From positions 1 to 17,771 of the forward strand of contig LJUF01000099.1 in the NCBI GenBank assembly GCA_001303665.1: a stretch of DNA of 17,771 nt, in the 5' to 3' direction. Within the stretch, counting starts at the first letter, position 1, and each line of letters begins with the position of its first letter. The notes below the pieces were generated by a model. That model saw only the letters and a program-made list of their open reading frames with translations. It was not told the DNA's origin and did no database searches. This document shows, in pieces, positions 8,156-15,600 of the stretch. A program made the translations under genes and the position numbers. This DNA is from Phycisphaerae bacterium SM23_33. GTDB lineage: Bacteria; Planctomycetota; Phycisphaerae; SM23-33.

Positions 8156-8385
8156 GAAGGAGGTTGCCGGCAACACTAAGTGTCCACAAGGCTTGTCGGC
8201 GCGCTTTGGCCGCACTTATCGGCCTGTTGAATCGTGTTGGTTTTTTCTGACGGGGGCCGCGTATGATTCCTATCGGACTAATCGCACTTTTTGTGTTTCA
8301 TCCCCGACATGTATCAGGCCCAGCCTCAATGGGGCGGTAGTCCATCACTTGACGTGGAGGACTTGCGCGAAAAAAAGGAGTGGAG

Positions 8386-8586
8386 ATGCGCACCCTGCTT
8401 CCGGCCTCATCGCAGTACTACCATCCTACCCGCGGCCAGGCCCTCGTCGAGCTCGTGGCCCTGCTGGAACGGACGCCTACGCCGATCCTGCGCGCGTATC
8501 TTCCCGTCGTTCGCCGGTACGCTCAGCCTCGGCGGCAGCTTCCGCTAACTTTGCAGCCGCTTGGGCAGCCTCCGCTGATCCACTAG
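8386..8586 (+). CDS. small protein of unknown function (66 aa), paralogue-like to the ORF at 7958
   Basis: The ATG at 8386 follows AAGGAG (8375-8380) by 5 nt inside an A-rich run, a textbook start; a GTG two codons earlier is less likely. The central segment ALVELVALLERT-PTPIL.A.LPVVRRYA aligns with the 65-aa ORF upstream: P, I, L, A, L, P, V, R and A are at matching positions, and F/Y is conserved in type. The C-terminal tail is Pro/Gln-rich. The last 110 nt overlap the 3' end of the repressor gene on the opposite strand, which lowers certainty or implies convergent overlapping genes. No promoter is obvious in 8156-8385; a TATGAT at 8262-8267 lacks a good -35. Function unknown. Confidence 0.45.
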   Translation: MRTLLPASSQYYHPTRGQALVELVALLERTPTPILRAYLPVVRRYAQPRRQLPLTLQPLGQPPLIH

Positions 8587-8971
8587 CGGCCAGACCCATG
8601 ACGAAGCCCCAGACGCGCTCGCGGTGCTTCAGGGGCAGCCGGCGGTAGGTCAGGACGATCTCGCGCTCGTCCTGGTTGAGGGCGGCGGCGAGCTGGTCGT
8701 CCGCCAAGGCGAAGGTGGAACGATCGAGGAGGTTGCCTCCTACGGCTCGATGCCGCGCAGCGGCCGTGCCGAAATCTTCGCGGGCGTACAGGCTCTCAAG
8801 GGGGACGGCCAGTGCCTGGGCCATTCTCTCGGCCAGGGCCGGTCGAGGCCGAAAGTGTCCCAGCTCGATGCGGCTGACCGTGTTTCGGTCGCAGCCAGCC
8901 TGTCGTGCAAGCTCCGCCTGCGTTAGCCCCGCGCGCTTCCTCACACTCCGCATTCTCGCTCCATCAAACAT
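8477..8971 (-). CDS. XRE/cI-family helix-turn-helix repressor
   Basis: A 164-aa DNA-binding protein. Residues 6-60 form a classic XRE HTH: MRSVRKRAGLTQAELARQAG, then a recognition helix DRNTVSRIELG and a P.LAERMAQALAVPLESLY closing helix. The rest carries no peptidase domain, only helical Ala/Glu-rich sequence (about 120-155, possible coiled coil), so it is not a LexA-type self-cleaving repressor. The ATG at 8971 gives the usual spacing of residues before the HTH; the ATG at 8953, with GGAG 5 nt before it, is an alternative. Upstream in-frame sequence to 9160 is AT-rich promoter DNA, not coding. It is divergent from the nuclease operon and probably represses it and itself. Confidence 0.85.
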   Translation of the reverse strand: MFDGARMRSVRKRAGLTQAELARQAGCDRNTVSRIELGHFRPRPALAERMAQALAVPLESLYAREDFGTAAARHRAVGGNLLDRSTFALADDQLAAALNQDEREIVLTYRRLPLKHRERVWGFVMGLAASGSAEAAQAAAKLAEAAAEAERTGERREDTRAGSA

Positions 8972-8977
8972 GCCGCA

Positions 8978-9006
8978 ATTCTCCGCCTCAAAGACGGTAT
9001 TGTCAA
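8978..9006 (-). promoter_or_regulatory. candidate repressor promoter
   Basis: On the minus strand a perfect TTGACA (9006-9001), 17-nt spacer and GAGAAT (8983-8978). Transcription would begin at about 8971, the repressor ATG itself. That implies either a leaderless mRNA or use of the second ATG at 8953. Confidence 0.4.
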
Positions 9007-9022
9007 ACTTTTTTTGAGACAA
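9000..9022. promoter_or_regulatory. candidate operator between divergent promoters
   Basis: TTGTC (9000-9004) and GACAA (9018-9022) form an inverted repeat with a 13-nt AT-rich centre containing a run of seven T. It overlaps the repressor -35, a natural position for autoregulation. Confidence 0.35.
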
Positions 9023-9077
9023 TTCCTGGATGCTACGCACATTATGCACTTGCTCGAAGAATACTATAAGAATCCTA

Positions 9078-9106
9078 TTGACGAGCGGCACGAGTGCGCT
9101 TAGAAT
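9078..9106 (+). promoter_or_regulatory. promoter of the accessory operon
   Basis: TTGACG (9078-9083), exactly 17 nt, TAGAAT (9101-9106): 5/6 and 5/6 matches to sigma70 consensus, set in an AT-rich island. Predicted start is near 9113. The promoter faces the 177-aa protein/nuclease operon and leaves a leader of about 200 nt. Confidence 0.6.
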
Positions 9107-9317
9107 ACGCGTAGTTGCAGGGAGGCATGCGACTGCGAAGTTCGACGTTGCTTGGGGCATGGCGGCCGCCCTCGCGGCCAGTGGGGCTGCTCAGCACGGC
9201 CCAGCGCGCTACGCGGCGGCCCGTAGACCTCGCCGCCCATGCAGCTGGACTTGCTTGCGGCAAAGACGGCGCCGGCCGGCGGCGCAGGCGTCCGCAGCAT
9301 GCCGAAGAGGGCTGGTG
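9107..9317 (+). other. operon leader with an uncertain small ORF
   Basis: About 210 nt between the promoter and the first confident gene. A frame running from ATG 9127 to TGA 9319-9321 would encode a 64-aa Arg-rich peptide whose stop overlaps the next GTG as GTGA, suggesting coupling. However, its GGAGG motif is only one base before the ATG and the sequence has no recognisable pattern. I leave it uncalled as a gene. Confidence 0.25.
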
Positions 9318-9851
9318 GTGAGATCTTTGCGAGACAAGACGGTGGAGGCGGAGCTGCTGCGGCCGTTCCTGGACGCCTGTCGCGAAGCCGCTCGTGGGGC
9401 GTCGGTGACGTACAAGACAATCGACGCTCATTACGCCGCGGTCGTGAACCCGCGCCACCGCGACGTGATGGATGGCCACGCGGCGGAGCTTCCCTGCCTG
9501 AGCGAGGTTCACGTCGAAGCAGCCTGCGCCTTCCGTGTGCCGTTGGGCAGGTTGCCGGAAGGCGCCCGGCTGGTCCCCGACGGAGATGACTGGGAGGTTC
9601 TTCTGGCCGGCCAGGTGCCCGGGCAAGGCGAGCTGGTCGCGGACCACGCAGCGCTGGGCCACGAGGTCCTCATCCAGGTGCTCGTACTGCCCGAAGGGCT
9701 GGCGGCCTTCGCGGCCGAGCACCTCGAAACCCAGCGGGGCTGGTCGGACCTGCGGCCGAAGTTCACGTGCTCCAGGCCGGCCTGCGAACTTCGGCGAAAC
9801 GGCGCGTGCGGTGAGCTTTGGTTGACCTTCACAGCGGAAATGAACACCTAA
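9318..9851 (+). CDS. accessory protein of unknown function (177 aa)
   Basis: The reading frame becomes clearly protein-like at RSLRDKTVEAELLRPFLDACREA, so I place the start at GTG 9318 (GAAGAGG 9304-9310, spacing 7); GTG 9315 or further upstream starts such as ATG 9159 are possible. The N-terminal third is helical. The middle (about 50-125) is rich in Val/Leu strands with acidic turns, and the C-terminal part has two cysteines (in FTCSRPACELR) and ends in a beta strand. No catalytic motif or family is recognisable. It is the first gene of the operon controlled by the divergent repressor and ends 32 nt before the PD-(D/E)XK nuclease. A role alongside that nuclease, or as a phage early protein, is inference from position only. 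Confidence 0.7.
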   Translation: MRSLRDKTVEAELLRPFLDACREAARGASVTYKTIDAHYAAVVNPRHRDVMDGHAAELPCLSEVHVEAACAFRVPLGRLPEGARLVPDGDDWEVLLAGQVPGQGELVADHAALGHEVLIQVLVLPEGLAAFAAEHLETQRGWSDLRPKFTCSRPACELRRNGACGELWLTFTAEMNT

Positions 9852-9883
9852 CCACAACCGAGTGACGCAGCAAGGAGAATGAG

Positions 9884-11236
9884 ATGGACGGCAAACAGTA
9901 CAGGCAAGGTCAAGAAGCGGGGCGTGCGAGCCCGCAGGGCCGCAACATCGGGTACCCGGTGGCCGGGCAAGGTCGCCCGGAGCACGATCCCGGGTGGGCA
10001 AGGTCGCTTTCGCTGATTGCGGCGCAGTGGCAGCAGATAGGGGGGCTGGCGCTGGCCACGGGCAGGCTGGCGCGGCAGGTCCTGGGCACGGTGACACCAG
10101 TATGTCACCGGCGCCGGGACTGGAAGCCGCAGGCGCCGCCTCGGCTGGCAGCGGAAACGGGGGAATCGGCAGCGGGGCAGGATTGCCCGGCGGCGGGGGC
10201 TGCTGTGGACCACGGCACGCTGGCCCGCTATGCCGCCTGTCCCTTCCAGGCGTGGGCCGTCGAGACCGGGTTCGTGGAGCATCACTCAGCGGCTGCCCAG
10301 GCAGGCCGCGAAGTTCACCGCGTCATCGCCGAGGCCATGCGGCGATACGTCGAGCTGGGCCTCCCGCCGGCCCAGGCCCTGGAAGCCGAGATCATCAACG
10401 CCAGGCCTGACGTCCAGCACAAGGCCGTGGACGGCCTGCGGCGGGCCGCCAGGGCCATAGACAGGTTCCTGACCTCGATCCATCCCGACGACATTCTGGC
10501 TTACCGCGGCGGCAGCGGGCCCAGGTCGGGGCGGATGTCGCGGCACGTCCTGCCGGCCACGCCGGATCGCCCCGGCGTGCTGGCTGCGTCCGAGGTGGAT
10601 CTGCTCTACGCCGGGGCCTCGGCCGGCGAAGTCCACGAAATCGACTTCAAGAGCGGCCGGCGTGTCTGGACCGCCACCGACGTCAGCCAGGCCTTCCAGT
10701 TCCGCACGCACTGCTGGCTGCTGTTCGGGCGATTCCCGCGGCTGGAGCTGCATCACGTCCGAGTGTGGAACACCCGCGCCAATGTCCTCACGCCGGCCGT
10801 GAGCTTCTCCCGGCGGGACGCGATCTCCGCCGGGGCGCTGGTCAAAAGCGCGGCCCTGCGGCGGGAAATGGCCCTGGCGGAGTTCGGGCGGACGTGCGAC
10901 GGCGCCGAGGCCGACGGCCCCGTCGGGGCGGACCGGCGCCGGGGGGACGACTTCTACTGGCCCGAGCTGGAGAAGTGCGCCCAGTGCCCGGCCTGCCTGA
11001 AGTGCCTGGCGGCGCTGGCCCCGGCGAAGGATTTTGCCGCCGAGCCGGAAAGGTACCTCCGCGACACCGCGGCGATGAAGGCGGCCCTGGCGGCACGGAT
11101 GGCGATATTGCGGGCCGCGGTCCGGGCCCGCGACCAGGACCTGGTCTTCGGCGACCTGGCCTTCGGGGTCGAGAAGCCGACCCCCCGGCCGAATCCCGCG
11201 GCGGACTTCTACAAGCCGGTTGCCGCGGGGAAGTGA
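9884..11236 (+). CDS. Cas4/AddB-like PD-(D/E)XK nuclease with Fe-S-type cysteines
   Basis: A 450-aa protein. From residue about 109 it shows the RecB/Cas4-type nuclease layout: LARYAACPFQAW (Cys119, first cluster ligand), GREVHRVIAEAM (His145, motif I), SEVDLLY (Asp239), EIDFKSGR (Asp254-Lys256, the D-x-K core), AFQFRTHCW (Gln272). A C-terminal comb CAQCPACLKC (Cys365, 368, 371, 374) completes a likely 4Fe-4S site. AddB and Cas4 proteins use one upstream and three downstream cysteines in this way. Expected activity is single-strand end-directed DNA exonuclease for recombination or replication. The ATG at 9884 has AAGGAG 6 nt before it. Residues 1-105 have no recognisable fold, so a downstream start is possible. 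No CRISPR array or cas1/cas2 is nearby, so a phage- or island-type recombination nuclease is more likely than adaptation Cas4. Confidence 0.8.
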   Translation: MDGKQYRQGQEAGRASPQGRNIGYPVAGQGRPEHDPGWARSLSLIAAQWQQIGGLALATGRLARQVLGTVTPVCHRRRDWKPQAPPRLAAETGESAAGQDCPAAGAAVDHGTLARYAACPFQAWAVETGFVEHHSAAAQAGREVHRVIAEAMRRYVELGLPPAQALEAEIINARPDVQHKAVDGLRRAARAIDRFLTSIHPDDILAYRGGSGPRSGRMSRHVLPATPDRPGVLAASEVDLLYAGASAGEVHEIDFKSGRRVWTATDVSQAFQFRTHCWLLFGRFPRLELHHVRVWNTRANVLTPAVSFSRRDAISAGALVKSAALRREMALAEFGRTCDGAEADGPVGADRRRGDDFYWPELEKCAQCPACLKCLAALAPAKDFAAEPERYLRDTAAMKAALAARMAILRAAVRARDQDLVFGDLAFGVEKPTPRPNPAADFYKPVAAGK

Positions 11237-11350
11237 TTGGGCCTGTTGCCTTGCGGCTCGGCGGCGGCAGTAGTGCACCCGTGTGGCCGCCGCAGGGGCG
11301 GGTCATCAACAACCAGCACCGGCAGTGGGCAACTTGGCGGGGAGAATGGG

Positions 11351-11719
11351 ATGTTCTTCAGGTGCCCCGGCTGCGGGCGGAAATACGGAGATCCGCTGTA
11401 TCACGGCCCGGCCGGCCACGCCCCCCCGGAGCTGTGCTTCGACTGCTGGGCCACCCAGTGGGGCCTGATGGAGATGATGATCAGCCGAGAGCGCGGCAAC
11501 TGGCGGCGCCTGGACGTGGCCCTGTTCCTTCTCTGTCAGGGATTTAGCGAGCAGCAGGCCGGTGAGATCCTGGGCGTCCACCGCAACACCGTCATCAACT
11601 GGATCTGCCGGCTGCGAAAAAAACCTGAAGAAATCCCGGAATGGTTGTGCATCAGCTCGGCCTTTGCGCCAGGAAGTAAGTATACGGGGGAGGGATGTGA
11701 ACACGCCGCCCAATCCTAG
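11351..11719 (+). CDS. zinc-ribbon plus helix-turn-helix regulator (122 aa)
   Basis: The ATG at 11351 is preceded by GGGGAGA about 7 nt away; earlier in-frame sequence from 11237 is not protein-like. Residues 5-32 form a zinc ribbon with Cys5/Cys8 (CPGC) and Cys29/Cys32 (CFDC). Residues about 62-90 form a sigma-region-4/transposase-like HTH: FSEQQAGEILGVHRNTVINWI. The order Zn-ribbon then HTH is common in small phage and island transcription factors. It likely binds DNA and modulates the operon or late genes. It lies 114 nt after the nuclease gene. Its last 23 nt overlap the next gene, suggesting translational coupling. No exact family name can be given. Confidence 0.72.
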   Translation: MFFRCPGCGRKYGDPLYHGPAGHAPPELCFDCWATQWGLMEMMISRERGNWRRLDVALFLLCQGFSEQQAGEILGVHRNTVINWICRLRKKPEEIPEWLCISSAFAPGSKYTGEGCEHAAQS

Positions 11720-12179
11720 CGACTTGAAAATGGCCGCAGCCGTGTGCTCGGCCTACGGTATCGCCCCGTCGGACCTTGAGGACGCCGCCGCCGAGGTCTG
11801 GGCCGAGACCACGCGTGCGCCGAAGGAAAAGCGCCACGCAGTGGCTCACCGGACGGCGCGGCGAATCCTGGCCAGGCAACTGGGGGTTACGCAGAGGTCG
11901 CTTCCCGCCGACGCCGGGCGGGCCCAGGCCGTCGGCGACTACGAAAAGGCCCGGCTCGATTGCCGCGACCGGCAGGAACGGCACGGCTTCGATCTGCAGA
12001 CGAAATGGTTCGCCGTTGAGAACCAGGTCTGCCCGCGCTGCGCCGCGCCGGGCCGTTTCGGCCCGCGCCGCGGGGCCTGCTCCTGCGGCTTCCGTTACGG
12101 GCCGCTGGGCGTCGCCGCCTCGGAGGCCGATGACGATGCACTGGAGAAACTACGCCGAGACACGCGGCAGCCCGCCTGA
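11697..12179 (+). CDS. small zinc-ribbon protein of unknown function (160 aa)
   Basis: The GTG at 11697 follows GGGGGAGGG (11686-11694) closely and overlaps the end of the preceding regulator. The N-terminal segment (residues 11-65, with SDLEDAAAEVWAETTR and a following Arg-rich helix) faintly recalls sigma-factor region 2 helices, but this is not enough for a call. Residues 112-130 hold a CPRC...CSC set (Cys112, 115, 128, 130) that could bind zinc. The end is acidic then basic. It belongs to the accessory operon; its 3' end overlaps the 60-aa gene by 44 nt. Function unknown; a nucleic-acid-binding role is a guess from the zinc-ribbon and its neighbour. Confidence 0.62.
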   Translation: MNTPPNPSDLKMAAAVCSAYGIAPSDLEDAAAEVWAETTRAPKEKRHAVAHRTARRILARQLGVTQRSLPADAGRAQAVGDYEKARLDCRDRQERHGFDLQTKWFAVENQVCPRCAAPGRFGPRRGACSCGFRYGPLGVAASEADDDALEKLRRDTRQPA

Positions 12180-12318
12180 CGGCGAGGTGGTCATCCGCTT
12201 CGATGCCCGCGACGCCGACCACCCCTACCTCAAGCGCCGCATCGCCGCCTACCAGGCCGACGGCAAGGCCGTCGTGCTGAAACCCCGGGCCCTTCCCGAC
12301 ACGGACCGAGCCCGATAG
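12136..12318 (+). CDS. small conserved-looking protein (60 aa), unknown function
   Basis: The ATG at 12136 has CGGAGG (12121-12126) 9 nt before it; an ATG two codons earlier is only 3 nt from that site. It begins inside the preceding gene in another frame. Downstream of the overlap, codon third positions are almost all G or C, as in the surrounding real genes, which supports coding. The sequence (GEVVIRFDARDADHPYLKRRIAAYQADG) suggests one strand followed by an amphipathic helix. It is the last gene of the operon; no terminator with a T-run is visible in the next 150 nt. Confidence 0.55.
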   Translation: MHWRNYAETRGSPPDGEVVIRFDARDADHPYLKRRIAAYQADGKAVVLKPRALPDTDRAR

Positions 12319-12474
12319 GGGAACCGTGGCCCGGGACCTCCCTTCGACCGAGCGGCAGGCCGTGGCCGACAGAAATGGTCCCTGCGGAATGGACTGACGG
12401 GTGCGGGAACATCGGTTCGAACAGGCATTTGAGCCGGCGGGCGAGTTTTGCCTGAGCCCTGGGGCCCAAATCAG
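12319..12474. other. intergenic segment without recognisable gene
   Basis: Part of a 325-nt gene-free stretch (12319-12643). Nothing codes here convincingly. A GGTTCGAAC word at 12414-12422 resembles a tRNA T-loop but has no tRNA around it. The promoter listed next occupies 12475-12506, and 12513-12643 is the mRNA leader. Confidence 0.4.
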
Positions 12475-12506
12475 CCCTTGCCAAATCTACTGCCCCAAGG
12501 GATAAT
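12475..12506 (+). promoter_or_regulatory. promoter of the large exported protein, with palindromic operator candidate
   Basis: TTGCCA (12478-12483), exactly 17 nt, GATAAT (12501-12506): 5/6 and 5/6 matches. CCCTTG (12475-12480) and CAAGGG (12496-12501) form a perfect inverted repeat overlapping both elements, well placed for a repressor. Predicted leader is about 131 nt. Confidence 0.55.
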
Positions 12507-12643
12507 GCAGCCAACGGTGAACGCTTGTCGTTGCCCGGAGGTGATCTGTGAAATCGCGATTGGGAGGCGCGGGCTTGGGCCAGTGCCCCTCTCCGGCGAT
12601 TGTGTGTTCGTCCTGATTGGTTCGGAGGGTCGCGGAGGAAGAG

Positions 12644-15600
12644 ATGGCAGGCAAAACCCCAGCAGTTTTCGTCTCAGTGAGCGCGCTGCTTCTTGCCGCA
12701 GTCCTGGTGGGCTGGGCGGCGGCAATCACGCCGCTGCCCGGGGACTCCCAGCCCGACGGCGCGGTGGACGGGCTGGATTATGACAGGTGGTCCCTGAACT
12801 ACAAGGCGACCGGGGTGCCGAAGTGGTCCGAGGGCGGATACACCGTCGGGAACTTCAACGAAGACAACACCGTGGACGGCCTGGACTACAACATCTGGTC
12901 GCTGAACTACGGCCGGTATCGTTGTCTGGCGGTCAAGGACGTGGGGCTGTCGGAGGTGGGGGTCGAACGCGACTACAACATGGGGGCGGCCCAGAAGATC
13001 AAGCTGAAGGTGCTGCAGGAGTTCGGCCTGGCGGACTTCAACGTGCAGCCACTGGTGGGCAAGGTCGTCACCAGCGCGAAGCTGTACGTCAAGCCGGCCG
13101 GCGGCGGCAGGCTGAACCTCAACGACGGCACCGACCTGCGCTGGCTGACGGTTTCGACGATCTCCCATGACTGGGTGGAGGGCCTGAGCACCGGCTACGG
13201 CACCGACCCGGTCGGCCACGGGGCCACCTTCAACGAATCCAGCTACCAGCGGGACAACTGGGGCTTCAGCGGGGCCAAGGTCTGGGACGTGATCCTGGGC
13301 AACGGCAACACCCTCCGCTGCGACCTGTGGATGCAGCCAGCCCCCGGCCGGCCCGGCTGGCAGGAGGTCACCCTCGACCCGCGCCTGGTGCAGGCGATGG
13401 TGGCCGGGGCCAGCCACGGGCTGGCGCTGATGGACGGCTCGACCTGGTATGGGGTGAACAATTACATTTCCGCGCGGGAGAGCGGCAACGGCCCATACCT
13501 GGAGGTCGTCGCCGCCACGAGCGACACGGCAGCGCCGGCGGCCCCCACCGAACTGGCCGTCCAGCCCGCCCTGAACGGGGCCACCGCCACGCTGGGCGCC
13601 CTGCAGGTCAGCCTGCGCGTCCCGGCCGACGCCTTCTCCTACGACGTGACGGTCAACGGCGAGGCCGTGCAGCGATGGCAGATTCCCTTCGCGGCCGCGG
13701 GCGGGACCGTCCAGACCTTCGTCCTGCGCGACCTGCCGCCCGGGGCCGGCGCCACGGTGACCGTCAAGGCGGTGGACGCCGCCGGCAACGCCTCGCCAGC
13801 GGCCATCGCCGCGGGGACGGTCGGCCCGGCGCTGATCGTCCCGGAGCTGCCGGCCTTTCCGTTCCAGCCTGTGGCTGGGCCGCCCAAGGCCCTTGGCACG
13901 GCGGCGGTGTGGGCCTTCCCCGAGGTGACCAAGGTCGACCCGGTCACCAAGGCCGTCCTCCACGAGCAGGTGGCCACCGACTTCTGCCAGGCCAACCCGG
14001 TGTGGGAAGGTTCCACCGGGACGATCCGGCTGGCGGCGGCCAGGGGCGAGATCGTCAGCTTCCAGTTGGCCATCGAGGGCGCCCTGGCAGCCTGCAGGAT
14101 TGAGATCGGCTCCCTGACCGGTCCCGGGCAGATCCCCAACACCGGCGCCAAGCTGTGGCGCAACTGGTACGTGCAGCGTGAGAGCGAATACGCCCTGCCC
14201 CAGGCCCTGGGTCAGGACTTCACCCTCCCCTTCGCCGACAACGCCGTCGTCGGCCAGACCCTTCAGGCCTTCACCGTCGACCTGCACGTGCCCAAGACCA
14301 CCCCGGCCGGGGACTACCAGGGGGAGGTCCTCTTGACGGCCGGGACCGACGAGCTGTCGCTGCCGCTGAAGATCAAGGTCTACGGCGCCATGATCCCGGA
14401 CGACGTGCACTTCGACCCGGAGCTGAACTGTTATGGCGGGCCCGGCACGGCCGGCAGCACGCAGTTCAAGGACAGCTTTCGCCTGGCCCACTACCACCGG
14501 TGCACGATCAACCGGGTGCCCTACGGGCAGAGCGGCAACGTGCACAGCGACTGGGTGCCGACGATCGCCGGCGACGGCCACGTGACCAACTGGTCAACGT
14601 TCGATGCCCACCTGGGCGGACTGCTGGACGGGAGCTGGTTCGCAGCCAACCCCCGCCCCAACGTGCCCGTGCCCGTGCTGTACCTGCCGCTGTTCGAGGG
14701 CTGGCCGCTGAATTTCCTGGACCACTACGACCCCGGGCCGGGCATCCCCATCAACGGCGACAACGACCTCGACAAGCTCCACCACGACACCATGGCCAAG
14801 CCCATCGAGGAGGCCATGGACGAGACCTTCAAGGCGGCCTTCCAGAACTGCGCCGCCGACTTCGTCGCCCACTTCGCCTCCAAGGGCTGGAACCGCACCA
14901 TCATGGAGTTCTACCTGAACAACAAGCCCAGTTGGGGCTACACCATGTGGACCCTGGACGAGCCGACGGAGTACCTGGACTGGGCGGCGCTGAACTTCTT
15001 CGGCCGGCTGTACAAGCAGGCCGTCAACGACCCGGAGGCGTACACGGCGGACTTCCACGCGCGGCTGTACGAACAGGGGCTGGCGGCGATGGACCGCGGG
15101 CGGCCGACGTTCCTGTTCCGGGGCGACATCTCGCGGCCGATGTGGCAGGGCAGCGTCTCCGACGGGATCATCAACATCATGTACGTCGGCGGCATCTATC
15201 CCAGCGTGACGCGGCTGCTGGCCGACGCGGTGGGGCGGCAGCCGGTGACGCTGAACTGGTACGGCTCCTGCAATGCGGTGAACCAGAGCAACTGGGGGTC
15301 TGCGGTCTGGTGCCTCAAGGCCTTCGCACTTAACGGCAACGGCGTGCTGCCCTGGCAGTCACTGGCCGGCAGCGACGCCATGACCGCCTACGACACCAAC
15401 GGCCTGATCATCAACGCCGGCTCCTACGGCGTGGCCATCGCCAGCTACCGCGTGCACGCCCTGCGGCGCGGGGCACAGGACTGCGAGCTGCTGCGGCTGC
15501 TGCAGCTCATGAACGGCTGGTCGCGCGAGCATTGCGGGATGCTGGTGTCCCAGAAGGTGCCCCTGACCTCGCAGTTCCCGACGAATCCCGATCCCATCTA

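Noticed and set aside
7748..8215. 155-aa minus-strand frame over the first small ORF
   Set aside because: It has no start signal and no protein pattern. The plus-strand ORF has a promoter and ribosome binding site.
9879..10016. 45-aa basic frame starting one base after AAGGAG, out of phase with the nuclease
   Set aside because: Spacing to the ribosome binding site is too short, while the nuclease ATG at 9884 is ideally spaced. The peptide is merely Arg/Lys/Gly-rich. Still, the first 100 residues of the nuclease are poorly supported.
10204..11236. Idea that the nuclease is an adaptation Cas4 of a CRISPR system
   Set aside because: No regularly spaced direct repeats and no cas1/cas2-like gene in either strand of the window.
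12414..12422. GGTTCGAAC word resembling a tRNA T-loop, considered as an att remnant of the tRNA-Glu
   Set aside because: The flanking bases do not match the tRNA-Glu arm, and there is no acceptor stem; the match is too short.
12617..12643. Resemblance between the sequence before the exported-protein start and that before the dehydrogenase start (both could read MVRRV.EE)
   Set aside because: The likeness comes from GA-rich ribosome binding regions; both stretches are untranslated under the preferred starts.
12674..14581. 635-aa open frame on the minus strand
   Set aside because: It is antisense to the exported protein, is rich in Gly/Arg/His/Val without motifs, and arises because the GC-rich sense codons leave few stops on the other strand.
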